Source: JAYQKL01 sp049889415
Lineage (GTDB): Bacteria > Pseudomonadota > Alphaproteobacteria > RS24
Assembly: GCA_049889415.1 (NCBI GenBank)
Contig: JBMHDL010000003.1
Span: forward strand, 372,001 to 436,000
DNA length: 64,000 nt
Direction of reading: 5' to 3'
This document shows positions 1 through 9,052 of this stretch, piece by piece; the stretch's first letter is position 1, and the number at the start of each line of letters is the position of its first letter. Made by a program: the position numbers and the translations under genes. The notes under the pieces were generated by a model. That model saw only the letters and a program-made list of their open reading frames with translations, ran no database searches and was not told the origin of the DNA.

Positions 1-954
1 ATGAGGGTCGAGATTCTTGCTTTTGGGAACCAGCACCAGCCTGATATCCTCGGCGCTTTCGTCCCGGATGTCATCCAGCATCGGCAGGGATTTGGCCTGC
101 ATCAGTTCAGCGGTTTTCTCAATCAGCCGCGATTTCTGCACCTGATATGGAATCTCCGTAACCACAATTTGCCAGGTGCCGCGCCCGAGATTTTCAACTT
201 CATAGCGCGCACGCAGGCGGATAGAGCCCTTGCCTTTGGCGTAACAGTCACGGATGTTTTCGGGCGGCTCGACAATAATCCCGCCGGTGGGGAAATCCGG
301 ACCTTTAACATGCTCCAAAAGTGTATCAATACGGGCATTCGGCGCCTTGATGAGATGCAGGGCCGCAGCACATAATTCACCGACATTATGCGGCGGAATA
401 TTGGTCGCCATGCCGACGGCAATGCCGGAGGCACCATTTGCGAGCAGGTTCGGGAAAGCACCAGGCAGCACCACCGGCTCCTCATCCTCGCCATCATATG
501 TCGTTCTGAAATCAACGGTGTCCTGGTTAATGTCTTGCAACAACAATCCGGCAATTTCCGTCATCCGGGCTTCGGTGTAGCGCATGGCGGCAGCACTGTC
601 ACCGTCAACATTACCGAAATTTCCCTGCCCGTCGACCAGCGGATAACGCACCGCAAAATCCTGCGCCAATCTGACCAGTGCATCATAAACGGCCTGATCA
701 CCATGGGGATGATAGCGACCGATGACATCCCCCACTACCCGGGCACATTTCTTGAAGCCCTGATCAGGGTCGAGCTTGAGTTGCCGCATGGCAAAGAGCA
801 ATCTGCGATGAACAGGTTTTAGGCCGTCGCGGGCATCCGGCAGGGCACGATTGGTGATTGTTGACAACGCATAAGCCAAATACCGGCTTTCTAGCGCCTC
901 ACGCAGATTAATGTTTTCCGCCGAGCCTTTATCAGGCAGTGTCAAATCAGTCAT
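1..954 (-). CDS. parC: DNA topoisomerase IV subunit A, N-terminal part (3' end outside window)
   Basis: ParC cuts and rejoins DNA in the type II topoisomerase that decatenates daughter chromosomes; its partner is ParE. The visible 318 residues cover the winged-helix/tower part. They begin MTDLTLPDKG and carry the GLKPVHRR element (residues 44-51), the region YHPHGDQ (81-87) and the catalytic tyrosine Tyr126 in AMRYTEAR. The sequence resembles ParC more than GyrA because of its short N-terminus and the RYHPHGD context. At the positions equivalent to E. coli Ser80 and Glu84 it has Gln87 and Asp91. The start ATG lies 22 bases after the recO stop, so parC appears to be the last visible gene of the rpoZ-rel-era-recO operon. 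The gene continues past base 1, so the C-terminal domain cannot be judged. Confidence 0.93.
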   Translation of the reverse strand, partial: MTDLTLPDKGSAENINLREALESRYLAYALSTITNRALPDARDGLKPVHRRLLFAMRQLKLDPDQGFKKCARVVGDVIGRYHPHGDQAVYDALVRLAQDFAVRYPLVDGQGNFGNVDGDSAAAMRYTEARMTEIAGLLLQDINQDTVDFRTTYDGEDEEPVVLPGAFPNLLANGASGIAVGMATNIPPHNVGELCAAALHLIKAPNARIDTLLEHVKGPDFPTGGIIVEPPENIRDCYAKGKGSIRLRARYEVENLGRGTWQIVVTEIPYQVQKSRLIEKTAELMQAKSLPMLDDIRDESAEDIRLVLVPKSKNLDPH

Positions 955-976
955 GCGCTTTTATATCAAGATTCGT

Positions 977-1702
977 TCAGGCCCTGTCACGCGCCAATAA
1001 AGACACCATTCGGGCGCGACTGTCGGGAATTGTATCATCAACCGAAGCATACAGACGTTTGCCGAGAAAAAAACCCGTCACCTCAAAACCTGCCAGAATA
1101 TCGGTCATTGTCACCTCTGCCCCCGGGTTCAGAAAAAACGACGGCAAAGCATATAATCTGTCGAGATAAGGCTCGGCAGCGGAAGCGGAAACCGCGCGGC
1201 CGCTGCGGGGGGAAATATGAGTCAGATTGTCATTGCTGCCGGTGGCCGCACAACTGTCGAGATCAAGTCCAAAACCAAGTTCATCCAGCATGGCTAGTTC
1301 AAAGCGGACATACACCGCCGGCCAGACCTCTGGATTATCGAGGCAGTCAATCAGGGTTTCAAAGGCTTGCACCAGCCTTGGATAGGCTTGGCGCTCCGGG
1401 AAAATCCGCACCATGTCACAAAGTGCGGTCAAGGCAGCCAGATGCAGACGGTCCTGCAAAGCTGTCCCGGCCCTGTCCCGGACCGGCTCGACCGTGAGCG
1501 TACCCAGATGGTCGGAAAGCCTGGCCCGCCAACCGGCCTGCACACGATTGCCTGCCTGTAAGACCGGTCGCAACCGCCGTCCGACGCCACCTCTGACCAA
1601 GCCGGCGAAGCGGCCATGCTCTTCGGTAAGAACCTCAACAATCGCAGAGGTTTCCCCATGTGGTCTGGCATTCAGGACTGTTGCTTCGGCGTGCCATTCC
1701 AT
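977..1702 (-). CDS. recO: DNA repair protein RecO
   Basis: RecO loads RecA onto SSB-covered single-stranded DNA together with RecR in gap repair. The 241-residue protein has the usual family length. It starts MEWHAEATVLNARPHGE, typical of the N-terminal OB fold, and has the alphaproteobacterial signature CAATGSNDNL at residues 151-160 followed by SPRSGRAVS. The zinc finger cysteines of some RecO proteins are reduced to Cys151, as is common in this class. The stop is 22 bases before parC and the start is 15 bases after the era stop, which makes it a member of the same operon. The era-recO order is widely conserved. Confidence 0.95.
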   Translation of the reverse strand: MEWHAEATVLNARPHGETSAIVEVLTEEHGRFAGLVRGGVGRRLRPVLQAGNRVQAGWRARLSDHLGTLTVEPVRDRAGTALQDRLHLAALTALCDMVRIFPERQAYPRLVQAFETLIDCLDNPEVWPAVYVRFELAMLDELGFGLDLDSCAATGSNDNLTHISPRSGRAVSASAAEPYLDRLYALPSFFLNPGAEVTMTDILAGFEVTGFFLGKRLYASVDDTIPDSRARMVSLLARDRA

Positions 1703-1717
1703 GCCGTTATTCTCCCG

Positions 1718-2620
1718 TCAAAACGGAGAGGTGATCCCCATCATGCGCATGCGCTCGGGATCCTCTATCCAGTTTTCCCGAACCTTCACAAACACGAAGA
1801 GATGCACTCTGTGGCCGAAGACCTCTTCCATATCAAGTCGTGCCTGCGCCCCGATTTCCTTGATGCTGCGGCCACCCTTGCCGAGAACAATCGCCTTTTG
1901 CGTGTCACGCCGCACATACACCACCTGCTCAACCCTGACACTGCCGTCTTTCCGGCGCGTCCACTTTTCAGTTTCCACAGTAAGCGCGTAAGGCAGTTCC
2001 TGATGCAGGCGCAAAAACAGCTTTTCGCGCGTGATTTCGGCCGCCAGCAACAAGGACGGCACATCCGCCGCCATATCTTCAGGGTAGTGCCACGGCCCCT
2101 CGGGAACCAGATTGACCAAACTGTTCCGCAACTCAAACAGACCCTCTTCTTTCAAGGCAGAAATCATAAAGATATCCCTGAAATCGGCTTTTTGCCGCAA
2201 CTCATCCGCCAGACCCAAAAGCTTTTCCGGTCTGACCGCATCAACCTTATTCAGCACCAAAATGACAGGCTTCCGGGTTTCCTGGATCCCGGCCAGAACC
2301 ATTTCCGTCTCCTTAGGAAGGTCCCGGCTGGCATCCAGCACAACGGCAATGGCGTCGGCGTCCTCCGCGCCCGCCCAGGCCTCCTGCACCATGGCCCGGT
2401 CCATTTTTCGCTTGCCGTCAAAAACCCCCGGCGTGTCAACCAACACAATCTGCGCTCCGCCTTCAATCACAACCCCGCGCAGCCGAGCGCGGGTAGTCTG
2501 CGCCTTGTGGGTGACGATGGACACTTTTTGACCAATCAGGGCATTGGCCAAAGTTGATTTGCCCGCATTGGGCGGTCCGATGACGGCTATGAAGCCGAAT
2601 TTGGTCTGTTCTGAACTCAT
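1718..2620 (-). CDS. era: GTPase Era
   Basis: Era is an essential GTPase that binds the 3' end of 16S rRNA and assists 30S maturation. All G motifs are present: GPPNAGKS (15-22), the TTR switch (42-44), DTPG (62-65) and NKVD (124-127). A type II KH RNA-binding domain follows, with its loop LGKGGRSIKEIG at 246-257. At 300 residues it is full length. Its ATG overlaps the rnc stop by four bases, so RNase III and Era are probably translationally coupled. Both act on rRNA, and the pairing is conserved in many bacteria. Confidence 0.97.
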   Translation of the reverse strand: MSSEQTKFGFIAVIGPPNAGKSTLANALIGQKVSIVTHKAQTTRARLRGVVIEGGAQIVLVDTPGVFDGKRKMDRAMVQEAWAGAEDADAIAVVLDASRDLPKETEMVLAGIQETRKPVILVLNKVDAVRPEKLLGLADELRQKADFRDIFMISALKEEGLFELRNSLVNLVPEGPWHYPEDMAADVPSLLLAAEITREKLFLRLHQELPYALTVETEKWTRRKDGSVRVEQVVYVRRDTQKAIVLGKGGRSIKEIGAQARLDMEEVFGHRVHLFVFVKVRENWIEDPERMRMMGITSPF

Positions 2621-3282
2621 GATTTCAGTTTTTCCAGTAATGACAACGCCGCCATGTGCTCGGCCGCTTTGCGCGAACCGGCAGCGGCTTCAGCACACCG
2701 CTTATCTTCAAGGCTTACACGCACGGTGATGTCAGGGGCATGGTCCGGCCCGGTCTGGCCTATTTTCTGATAGGCCGGAAGACCCAGCCCCTGCGCCAAT
2801 GTGAATTCCTGCAAGGCTTGTTTGGCACTCGTCGGGGCTTCCTTATGAACACTAAATTCGTCATGCCAGGCCTTCAGAACAAATGTTCTCGCGGCTTCAA
2901 GTCCACCGTCCAAATAAATCGCCGCAATCACGGCTTCGCATAAATTGGCGCAGACATTAACGGACAAAACGGATTTGCGGTTTTTTTCGTCCATGATCAG
3001 GGCATCGGGCATGTCATAGTTGCGCGCAATCTCGGCACAAACCTTGCGACTGGTCAAAACCGCCAGGCGGCGCGCCCATTCGCCTTCACCCTCTTCGGGA
3101 TAAGTAAATCGCAAATAATCGGCAATGAGAAGACCCAGCACACGGTCCCCTAAAAATTCCAGGCGTTCATTATCAGCGTTCCGGTTGGCGCTGGCATGCG
3201 TCAGGGCCTCCTCAAGAAAGGCCTCTGATGAGAACGCATATCCCAGTCTCTGGCATAATTTTTGTCGCTTTGCCCCGCTCAC
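2617..3282 (-). CDS. rnc: Ribonuclease III
   Basis: RNase III cleaves double-stranded RNA, releases pre-16S and pre-23S rRNA from the primary transcript and processes some mRNAs. The family signature NERLEFLGDRVLG occupies residues 38-50, with Glu42 and Asp46 as metal-binding residues. A double-stranded RNA-binding domain fills the C-terminal 70 residues. The length of 221 residues is normal. The gene overlaps lepB upstream and era downstream, each by four bases. The order lepB-rnc-era is a classic conserved cluster. Confidence 0.97.
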   Translation of the reverse strand: MSGAKRQKLCQRLGYAFSSEAFLEEALTHASANRNADNERLEFLGDRVLGLLIADYLRFTYPEEGEGEWARRLAVLTSRKVCAEIARNYDMPDALIMDEKNRKSVLSVNVCANLCEAVIAAIYLDGGLEAARTFVLKAWHDEFSVHKEAPTSAKQALQEFTLAQGLGLPAYQKIGQTGPDHAPDITVRVSLEDKRCAEAAAGSRKAAEHMAALSLLEKLKS

Positions 3283-4028
3283 TCAATCCCTCCGAACAGC
3301 CGATGCCATCTGATGGCGACCGGATATCTCCAGACCTGCCAAAAGCGCGTCTGGTCATCAAAGGAATAGAATTTAACTTTCGCCTTGCCGACAAAATTCT
3401 CATAAGGAATATAGCCGACCGCCCGGAGAAACCGGCTGTCCTGAGAATTGTCCCGATTGTCCCCCATGACAAAATAATGCCCCTCAGGAACAACATAAAC
3501 ACCGGTATGGTCAACAATCGGTTTATTGCCCATATCCAGCGTGACGTAACTCACCCCATTTGGCAATGTTTCCAGATAAGCCTTGGCCCCCTCCGGCGTG
3601 CCCTCCGGTCTTGTCAACAAATCCCGTCTTTGGACGGGGACGCCGTTAATGTGTAGCAGCCCGTCTCTTATCTGGATACGCTCACCCGGCAGACCAATCA
3701 CCCGTTTGATATAATCGGTCCGTCCGTCACGGGGTAATTTGAAAACAGCCACATCACCACGCTCAACCTCTCCTTCAAGGATCCGGCCTTCAAACAGGGG
3801 CAGGCTGAACGGGATGCTGTGACGCGAATACCCGTAAGCGGTTTTGGAGACAAACAGATAATCCCCAATCAACAGGGTCGGCAGCATGGACCCGGACGGG
3901 ATACTGAAAGGTTGAAACAGCAGCGTGCGGATCAACAGGGCAATGATGAGGGCATACAGGAAGGATTTGACGTTCTCAGTAAAAGCGCCGTCTTTTTTGT
4001 CTTCAGTCTGGTTTTTTGTTTCGGGCAT
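3279..4028 (-). CDS. lepB: Signal peptidase I
   Basis: LepB removes signal peptides from exported proteins at the periplasmic face of the inner membrane. The catalytic pair is visible: Ser47 in PSGSMLPT (44-51) and Lys108 in DYIKRVIGLPGE. The box GDNRDNSQDSR lies at 189-199. One transmembrane segment (about 21-39) precedes the catalytic domain, so this is the single-anchor alphaproteobacterial form of 249 residues rather than the longer enterobacterial form. It sits 25 bases after acpS and overlaps rnc by four bases. Confidence 0.96.
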   Translation of the reverse strand: MPETKNQTEDKKDGAFTENVKSFLYALIIALLIRTLLFQPFSIPSGSMLPTLLIGDYLFVSKTAYGYSRHSIPFSLPLFEGRILEGEVERGDVAVFKLPRDGRTDYIKRVIGLPGERIQIRDGLLHINGVPVQRRDLLTRPEGTPEGAKAYLETLPNGVSYVTLDMGNKPIVDHTGVYVVPEGHYFVMGDNRDNSQDSRFLRAVGYIPYENFVGKAKVKFYSFDDQTRFWQVWRYPVAIRWHRLFGGIE

Positions 4029-4053
4029 GAAAGGGCTTTGCCTGTGGAAGGGA

Positions 4054-4476
4054 TCAAACTGTCTCTATAATGACATATGCCGTAGCAAAAGGTAACTCAT
4101 CACTCAGAGAAAGATGAATTTTTACCCCTTCACCTCCGCTGGCCGCCCTCACCTGTTCACTCAACACATCCAAGGCTGAGCCCGATACGGTTAATTCCGG
4201 TTTGCCGAGCTCGGTGTTTGATACCTCAATTTCCGTGAATGAGACCCCCTTGTCATGCCCGGCACCAAGCCCCTTTAACCCGACACCCAGCGCCTTGGCG
4301 AATGCCTCCTTGGCAGCAAAGCGTTTGGCGTAAGCAGCGGCGGGGTCCGGTCGTGCTTCGGCATAGTCCTGCTCCGACCGGGTGAAAACCCGATTCTTGA
4401 ACTGCTGTTTATGCTCCTCAAGCGCTGTGGCAATCCGCGTCACATCGACCATATCGGTGCCGACACCCAAAATCAT
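4054..4476 (-). CDS. acpS: Holo-[acyl-carrier-protein] synthase
   Basis: AcpS transfers 4'-phosphopantetheine from CoA to apo-ACP, which switches on fatty acid synthesis. The protein starts MILGVGTDMVDV, with Asp8 as a magnesium ligand, and has the second motif KRFAAKEAFAKALG at 51-64, with Glu57 as the other ligand. The length of 140 residues is usual. Its start overlaps the pdxJ stop by four bases. The pdxJ-acpS pair is widely conserved in proteobacteria. Confidence 0.95.
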   Translation of the reverse strand: MILGVGTDMVDVTRIATALEEHKQQFKNRVFTRSEQDYAEARPDPAAAYAKRFAAKEAFAKALGVGLKGLGAGHDKGVSFTEIEVSNTELGKPELTVSGSALDVLSEQVRAASGGEGVKIHLSLSDELPFATAYVIIETV

Positions 4477-5225
4477 GAGGCGCGTGCCTCATCCATCAAG
4501 CGGCGCATATTTTTTATGGCATCCTCCAGGCCGGTAAATATGGCTTCGCCAATCAGGAAGTGTCCGATGTTAAGTTCCTTGATTTGCGAAATGCGGGCAA
4601 TCGGCTGAACCGTTTCAAACGTCAGACCATGACCGGCATGTACTTCAAGCCCGGTCGCATCGGCCATGATGGCGGCTTCCGTCAGGCGCGCCAACTCATG
4701 GGCAATCCGCTTTTCATCTCCACTCAAACAGGCTTCGCAATAGGTGCCGGTGTGCAACTCTACAACCGCGGCACCAAGCGCTTTTGACACTGCGATTTGC
4801 ACGGGATCGGGGTCAATAAACAGGGACACACGAGACCCGTTGGCACTCAACGCCTCAACGAAAGAAGCCAAATGTTTATGCTCGGCGGCGACATCCAAAC
4901 CGCCTTCCGTCGTGATCTCCTGCCGTTTTTCGGGCACAATGCAACAGGCATGGGGCTTATGGCGTGTCGCAATGGCCAGCATTTCGTCCGTAGCCGCCAT
5001 TTCCAGATTCAACGGCAGGTCGATCGTGTCGGACAAAACATCAATGTCTGCATCAGAAATGTGCCGCCGGTCTTCACGCAAGTGGGCCGTGATACCGTCC
5101 GCGCCGGCATCGGAAGCAATCTGCGCCGCGCGTAACGGCTCTGGATGACGTCCGCCACGAGCGTTACGGATAGTGGCCACATGATCAATGTTCACTCCAA
5201 GACGCAGTTCATTCACTTTGCTCAC
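4473..5225 (-). CDS. pdxJ: Pyridoxine 5'-phosphate synthase
   Basis: PdxJ condenses 1-deoxyxylulose 5-phosphate with 3-amino-1-hydroxyacetone 1-phosphate to make pyridoxine 5'-phosphate, the last ring-forming step of the DXP-dependent vitamin B6 route. Typical blocks are LGVNIDHVATIRNARG near residues 9-24 and GADGITAHLREDRRHI at 41-56. The 250-residue length fits. The start is GTG, not ATG, and shares four bases with the stop of the upstream DUF2062 gene (GTGA), which argues for translational coupling. PLP made here is needed by the two cysteine desulfurases encoded 20 kb away. Confidence 0.95.
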   Translation of the reverse strand: MSKVNELRLGVNIDHVATIRNARGGRHPEPLRAAQIASDAGADGITAHLREDRRHISDADIDVLSDTIDLPLNLEMAATDEMLAIATRHKPHACCIVPEKRQEITTEGGLDVAAEHKHLASFVEALSANGSRVSLFIDPDPVQIAVSKALGAAVVELHTGTYCEACLSGDEKRIAHELARLTEAAIMADATGLEVHAGHGLTFETVQPIARISQIKELNIGHFLIGEAIFTGLEDAIKNMRRLMDEARAS

Positions 5226-5782
5226 GACTCATCCTCCATAGGCGCGTTTCCGCCGCGCTTTCGCCGTTTTTGATTTGCCAACTTATACCCTTTTACCGCC
5301 CATAATGTAGGGAAATAAGTAAACAACGCCAAAAAGGATCCCACAGGCAAAGCCCCAATCAGCATTGGATAGATAATAGTGGTGAGTATTCCCTCGGACG
5401 CAGTATCCGTGAGCGAAGCACCAATATCCGGTAGCTCCCCTGTCGTTTCCTGCCCCAGGACAATCAACCCGATTTGATGGGTCAACAGCCAGATTAACGG
5501 AAAGGTAATCGGATTGCCGACCCAAGTCCCAAGGGTTGAAGCAATGATGTTGCCGCGAAATATCAAAGCCAGAATGCCTGCGGTGATAAAATGCGTCCCA
5601 ACAAACGGACTGGCGGAGGCAAAAGCCCCGCAGGCCATACCCACCGCAATGGTGCGAGGGCCGTCATCGAGCCTAATCAAACGATGGAAAACATATTTCC
5701 CGGCCCGTATCCAACCGGATTTCGGCCACAACCACTCCCTTAAAACTTCCAATGTTTCGCGAGGTTTGCGTCGTTTGAACAT
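5222..5782 (-). CDS. DUF2062 membrane protein
   Basis: Small inner-membrane protein of 186 residues belonging to the DUF2062 family, whose function is not established. The family landmark motifs are PFVGTHF (59-65) and VGNPITFP (87-94), embedded in three hydrophobic segments at roughly 44-76, 85-112 and 130-165. Both ends are strongly charged (FKRRKPRE at the start, KRRKRGG near the end). It lies eight bases after pyrE and overlaps pdxJ. In many alphaproteobacteria a gene of this family sits at this place in the pdxJ-acpS-lepB operon; this says nothing firm about its role. Confidence 0.85.
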   Translation of the reverse strand: MFKRRKPRETLEVLREWLWPKSGWIRAGKYVFHRLIRLDDGPRTIAVGMACGAFASASPFVGTHFITAGILALIFRGNIIASTLGTWVGNPITFPLIWLLTHQIGLIVLGQETTGELPDIGASLTDTASEGILTTIIYPMLIGALPVGSFLALFTYFPTLWAVKGYKLANQKRRKRGGNAPMEDES

Positions 5783-5790
5783 AAAGCCCC

Positions 5791-6387
5791 TTATTTTTTG
5801 AGTGTTCGGCTGCCTGGTTTCTCTACAGGTATGTTTTTCAGATCATCAGGCAAGTCTTTTGCCGCAAAAGTTTCAATCTCCATGGCAGTAAGCGGAAACA
5901 GTTTCACCCCGATTTTAGCCTTGCCGTTTGACCGATCAATCAGGCACGCCCCGGCGACAACGTTTCCGCCATACGCCCTGATTGCGGCGATGGCTTCACG
6001 CGAGGACAGTCCGGTGGTCACAATATCCTCAACCATCAAGACGCGGGGTTTGCGTCCGTTGATCTTCGGCAGGGCAAAACCACGGCGCAGTTCAAATGCC
6101 CCCTCCACCCGTTCCAGGAACATGGACGGAACCTTCATCTGACGTCCCATTTCGTAACCAACAACCACCCCACCCATGGCCGGAGAGACGACGTAGTCGA
6201 CCTCCCCGATGGCATCACGCACCTGTTTGGCCAAAGCCCGGCATAAGCGGGCGGCGCGCACAGGATCCATCAAGACGCGCGCACATTGCAAGTAATGTCG
6301 GCTATGCAAGCCGGAAGACAGGACAAAATGCCCCTCCAAAAGCGCCCCGGCATCCCTGAATTCCTTCAAAACCTTTTCCTGTTTCAT
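5791..6387 (-). CDS. pyrE: Orotate phosphoribosyltransferase
   Basis: PyrE joins orotate to PRPP to form orotidine 5'-phosphate in pyrimidine synthesis. The 13-residue PRPP-binding signature VLMVEDIVTTGLS is at residues 116-128. The N-terminal part contains LLEGHFVLSSGLHSRHYLQC, typical of the bacterial enzyme. It has 198 residues. The gene lies 46 bases downstream of rel and eight bases before the DUF2062 gene, inside the long minus-strand operon. Confidence 0.95.
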   Translation of the reverse strand: MKQEKVLKEFRDAGALLEGHFVLSSGLHSRHYLQCARVLMDPVRAARLCRALAKQVRDAIGEVDYVVSPAMGGVVVGYEMGRQMKVPSMFLERVEGAFELRRGFALPKINGRKPRVLMVEDIVTTGLSSREAIAAIRAYGGNVVAGACLIDRSNGKAKIGVKLFPLTAMEIETFAAKDLPDDLKNIPVEKPGSRTLKK

Positions 6388-6433
6388 CTTTTTCCCTTAT
6401 TTGCCTAATGATAATTTACTGCCAGACCAAAGC

Positions 6434-8590
6434 TTAACCAATGACACGCTCGATCAGGCTCACCACGCGGCTGCCGCGCAGGGCCGTAATCAATTCATTG
6501 GAATGAGCAGCGCTGTTGACCAAAACCTCAATCTGCAACTCGCAAAAATCATCATCAATCTGGAGCAGGCTTAAATTATTGATGTTGGCCTTAAATGACG
6601 CAATTGTATCGCATACTTCGCCTAATGTGCCAATTTTGTTACTGACGGTGAGCTGGAACATAGAGGTGAAAAACTGATCCTGCGTTTCATCAATGTCCCA
6701 ATGCAGGGCAATCCACCGGTCCGGGTGTTTTTCAAACTCAGATAGCAAAGGGGAATTTGCCGGGTAAATATGAATGCCAACACCCGGCTTGGCAATACCG
6801 ACAATATCATCTCCCGGCAGCGGAAAACAGCCGGCAGCTATACTCAGGGCCGTGGTGGAGGAAATCCCCTTGACGGGTAGCTTCGGAACGATGCCTTTGC
6901 GGGCCGCAGCTCGGCCGGTCAGCGCCTTCATCGCATTAAAGACCAGGTTACCTGAGCTTTTGGCGGGGTAAACCCTGCTCAACACTTCTGTACCGGAAAA
7001 ATCTCCACGGCCGATTTTCAAATACATCTCATCCAGCGTTTCACATTCATAAAATCCAAGCGCGCGCCCCAGGACCTTGTCGTTTAACTCAGCATCCTCG
7101 GCGCGGAAAACGCTCTCTATAATTTCTCGCCCCAGCTTGACGTTTTTGCGACCTTCCGTGACACGGTGTTCATGGCGAATGGCTGCGCGAGCCTTCCCGG
7201 TAACGGCAATCTGCTCCCACCCGGCCGGAATGACTGCGTTTTCATCAGTGATGATCTCTACCTCGTCTCCACTGCGCAAACGGGAGCGTATCGGCATCGG
7301 GTTGCCATTGATTTTGGCCCCAACACACTTATTGCCGACCGCAGTATGGACCGCATAGGCAAAATCAAGCGGTGTTGCCCCCTCCGGAAGAGCGATCAGC
7401 CGCCCTTTCGGGGTAAAGCAGAATACCCTGTCGTGAAACAGCTCAAGTTTAGTGTTCTCCATGAACTCCTCGGCCGTACTCTCGGATTTCAACTGTCCAA
7501 CCAGCTCCTGAAGCCATCTGAAAGGCTGCGCGTCCTCAGGGCTGCCTGCCCCGTCCTTATCCTTGTAAAGCCAGTGCGCCGCCACGCCGTTTTCTGCAAT
7601 ATCATGCATTTCCATGGTTCGAATCTGAACTTCAACCCGCTGCCGTCCCGGGCCGACAATGGTGGTATGCAAGGAGCGGTAATTGTTGCTTTTAGGCAGG
7701 GAAATATAATCCTTGAAACGTCCCGGAACCATTGGCCATTTGGAATGAATGACACCAAGCACCTGATAACAGTCGGCGACGGTGTCAACAATGATGCGGA
7801 TGCCGAACACATCTGAAAGCTGCTCCAGCGCAATGGATTTATTTTCCATCTTGCTCCAGATTGAAAACGGACGTTTCTGCCGCCCGGCGACATTTGAGCT
7901 GATCCCGTTTTCGACCAACAGATTGTGAATGTCATAACCGATGCTGTCGAGCATGTCGCTGTTTTCTGCCTCAAGCTCCATCAGCCGGCTTGAGACCAAA
8001 CTCCAGCCCTTGGGGTTCAAATGTTGAAACGACAGATCCTCTAATTCCTCCCGAAAGGACTGGATCCCCATCCGGCCGGCTAGCGGCGCATAAATGTCCA
8101 TGGTCTCACGGGCAATGCGGCGGCGTTTTTTGGCCGACTCCAAGTGATGCAAGGTTCGCATATTATGTAGCCGGTCAGCCAGTTTGACGATCAGGATACG
8201 AATGTCACTGGCGGTCGCAATCAGGAATTTCCTGAAATTTTCAGCCTGTTTATTACTGATCGATTTTGTTTCAAGCAGCGATAGTTTCGTCACGCCGTCA
8301 ACAAGCTGGGTGACTTCCGGTCCGAAAAGCTCGGTGATTTCATCAGGCGTTGCGTCCGTATCCTCCAACGTATCATGCAAAAGACCCGTTACAATGGTCT
8401 GGGGATCAAGCTTTAACTCGGTTAAAATACCGGCAACTTCAACAGGATGGGAGAAATAGGGATCGCCTGAGGCGCGTTTTTGCGTGCCATGTTTGTTGAC
8501 GGCAAACACATAGGCGCGGTTCAGGAAATCCTCGTCAAGGTCTGGGATATAAGCGGATACGCGGTCAACAAGTTCAAATTGGCGCATCAT
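6434..8590 (-). CDS. rel: Bifunctional (p)ppGpp synthetase/hydrolase (Rel/SpoT type)
   Basis: This long RSH protein makes and degrades the alarmone (p)ppGpp. The N-terminal hydrolase domain keeps the metal-binding HD pair (His72-Asp73 in LLHDTLEDT), so it should be hydrolytically active, unlike E. coli RelA. The synthetase domain (about 235-345) contains RFKDYISLPKSNNYRSLHTT. A TGS domain (about 385-445) and a C-terminal ACT domain (about 640-718) follow. At 718 residues it is the usual size for the single bifunctional enzyme of alphaproteobacteria. It lies 39 bases after rpoZ, a conserved adjacency. Either of two adjacent ATG codons could be the start. Confidence 0.95.
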   Translation of the reverse strand: MMRQFELVDRVSAYIPDLDEDFLNRAYVFAVNKHGTQKRASGDPYFSHPVEVAGILTELKLDPQTIVTGLLHDTLEDTDATPDEITELFGPEVTQLVDGVTKLSLLETKSISNKQAENFRKFLIATASDIRILIVKLADRLHNMRTLHHLESAKKRRRIARETMDIYAPLAGRMGIQSFREELEDLSFQHLNPKGWSLVSSRLMELEAENSDMLDSIGYDIHNLLVENGISSNVAGRQKRPFSIWSKMENKSIALEQLSDVFGIRIIVDTVADCYQVLGVIHSKWPMVPGRFKDYISLPKSNNYRSLHTTIVGPGRQRVEVQIRTMEMHDIAENGVAAHWLYKDKDGAGSPEDAQPFRWLQELVGQLKSESTAEEFMENTKLELFHDRVFCFTPKGRLIALPEGATPLDFAYAVHTAVGNKCVGAKINGNPMPIRSRLRSGDEVEIITDENAVIPAGWEQIAVTGKARAAIRHEHRVTEGRKNVKLGREIIESVFRAEDAELNDKVLGRALGFYECETLDEMYLKIGRGDFSGTEVLSRVYPAKSSGNLVFNAMKALTGRAAARKGIVPKLPVKGISSTTALSIAAGCFPLPGDDIVGIAKPGVGIHIYPANSPLLSEFEKHPDRWIALHWDIDETQDQFFTSMFQLTVSNKIGTLGEVCDTIASFKANINNLSLLQIDDDFCELQIEVLVNSAAHSNELITALRGSRVVSLIERVIG

Positions 8591-8629
8591 GTTGGCAACC
8601 CTCCGATTGGAACATTACCGGAGAGAACT

Positions 8630-9052
8630 TCAGTCTCGGTCACCACCCCGGCCAGGCCCCTTTGCAGATGCCTGCATTTCCTGAAGGGTCGCAAGAATGT
8701 CCTCTTCGCTCATTTGCGGGAGCTCTTCCTGATCGGGAACAGTTTCACCACCGTCCTGCGGAATATCCGCAGCCGGCAGTTGCGGGGCTGCAAGCTCGAA
8801 TGAATCGTCTTCCGGCTCGTCAACCTCGATGCGTTTTTGCATTGAGGAAACCAGGTCTTCATGCAGGTCTTCAGGCTTCATCTTCTGTTCTGCGATTTCC
8901 CGCAGAGCGACAACCGGATTTTTGTCATTGTCGCGCTCAACAAGGATTTCCGCTCCAACGGTCATGCTGCGGGCCCGGTGGGCAGAGTACAGCACAAGCT
9001 CAAAACGGTTGGGAACCTTATCTACGCAATCTTCAACGGTTACGCGGGCCAT
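8630..9052 (-). CDS. rpoZ: RNA polymerase omega subunit
   Basis: Omega helps fold and retain the beta' subunit of RNA polymerase. The N-terminus MARVTVEDCVDKVPNRFELV is the conserved core, including the MAR residues that form part of ppGpp site 1 in E. coli. The globular part ends near residue 75. An acidic, proline-containing tail follows (about 75-140), so the protein is about 50 residues longer than E. coli omega, as is common in alphaproteobacteria. It appears to be the first gene of the operon that continues with rel. Confidence 0.94.
   Translation of the reverse strand: MARVTVEDCVDKVPNRFELVLYSAHRARSMTVGAEILVERDNDKNPVVALREIAEQKMKPEDLHEDLVSSMQKRIEVDEPEDDSFELAAPQLPAADIPQDGGETVPDQEELPQMSEEDILATLQEMQASAKGPGRGGDRD

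Noticed and set aside
1616..2557. 313-codon open frame on the plus strand
   Set aside because: It lies antisense to era and recO, both of which have full family motifs; the translated sequence shows no family signature.
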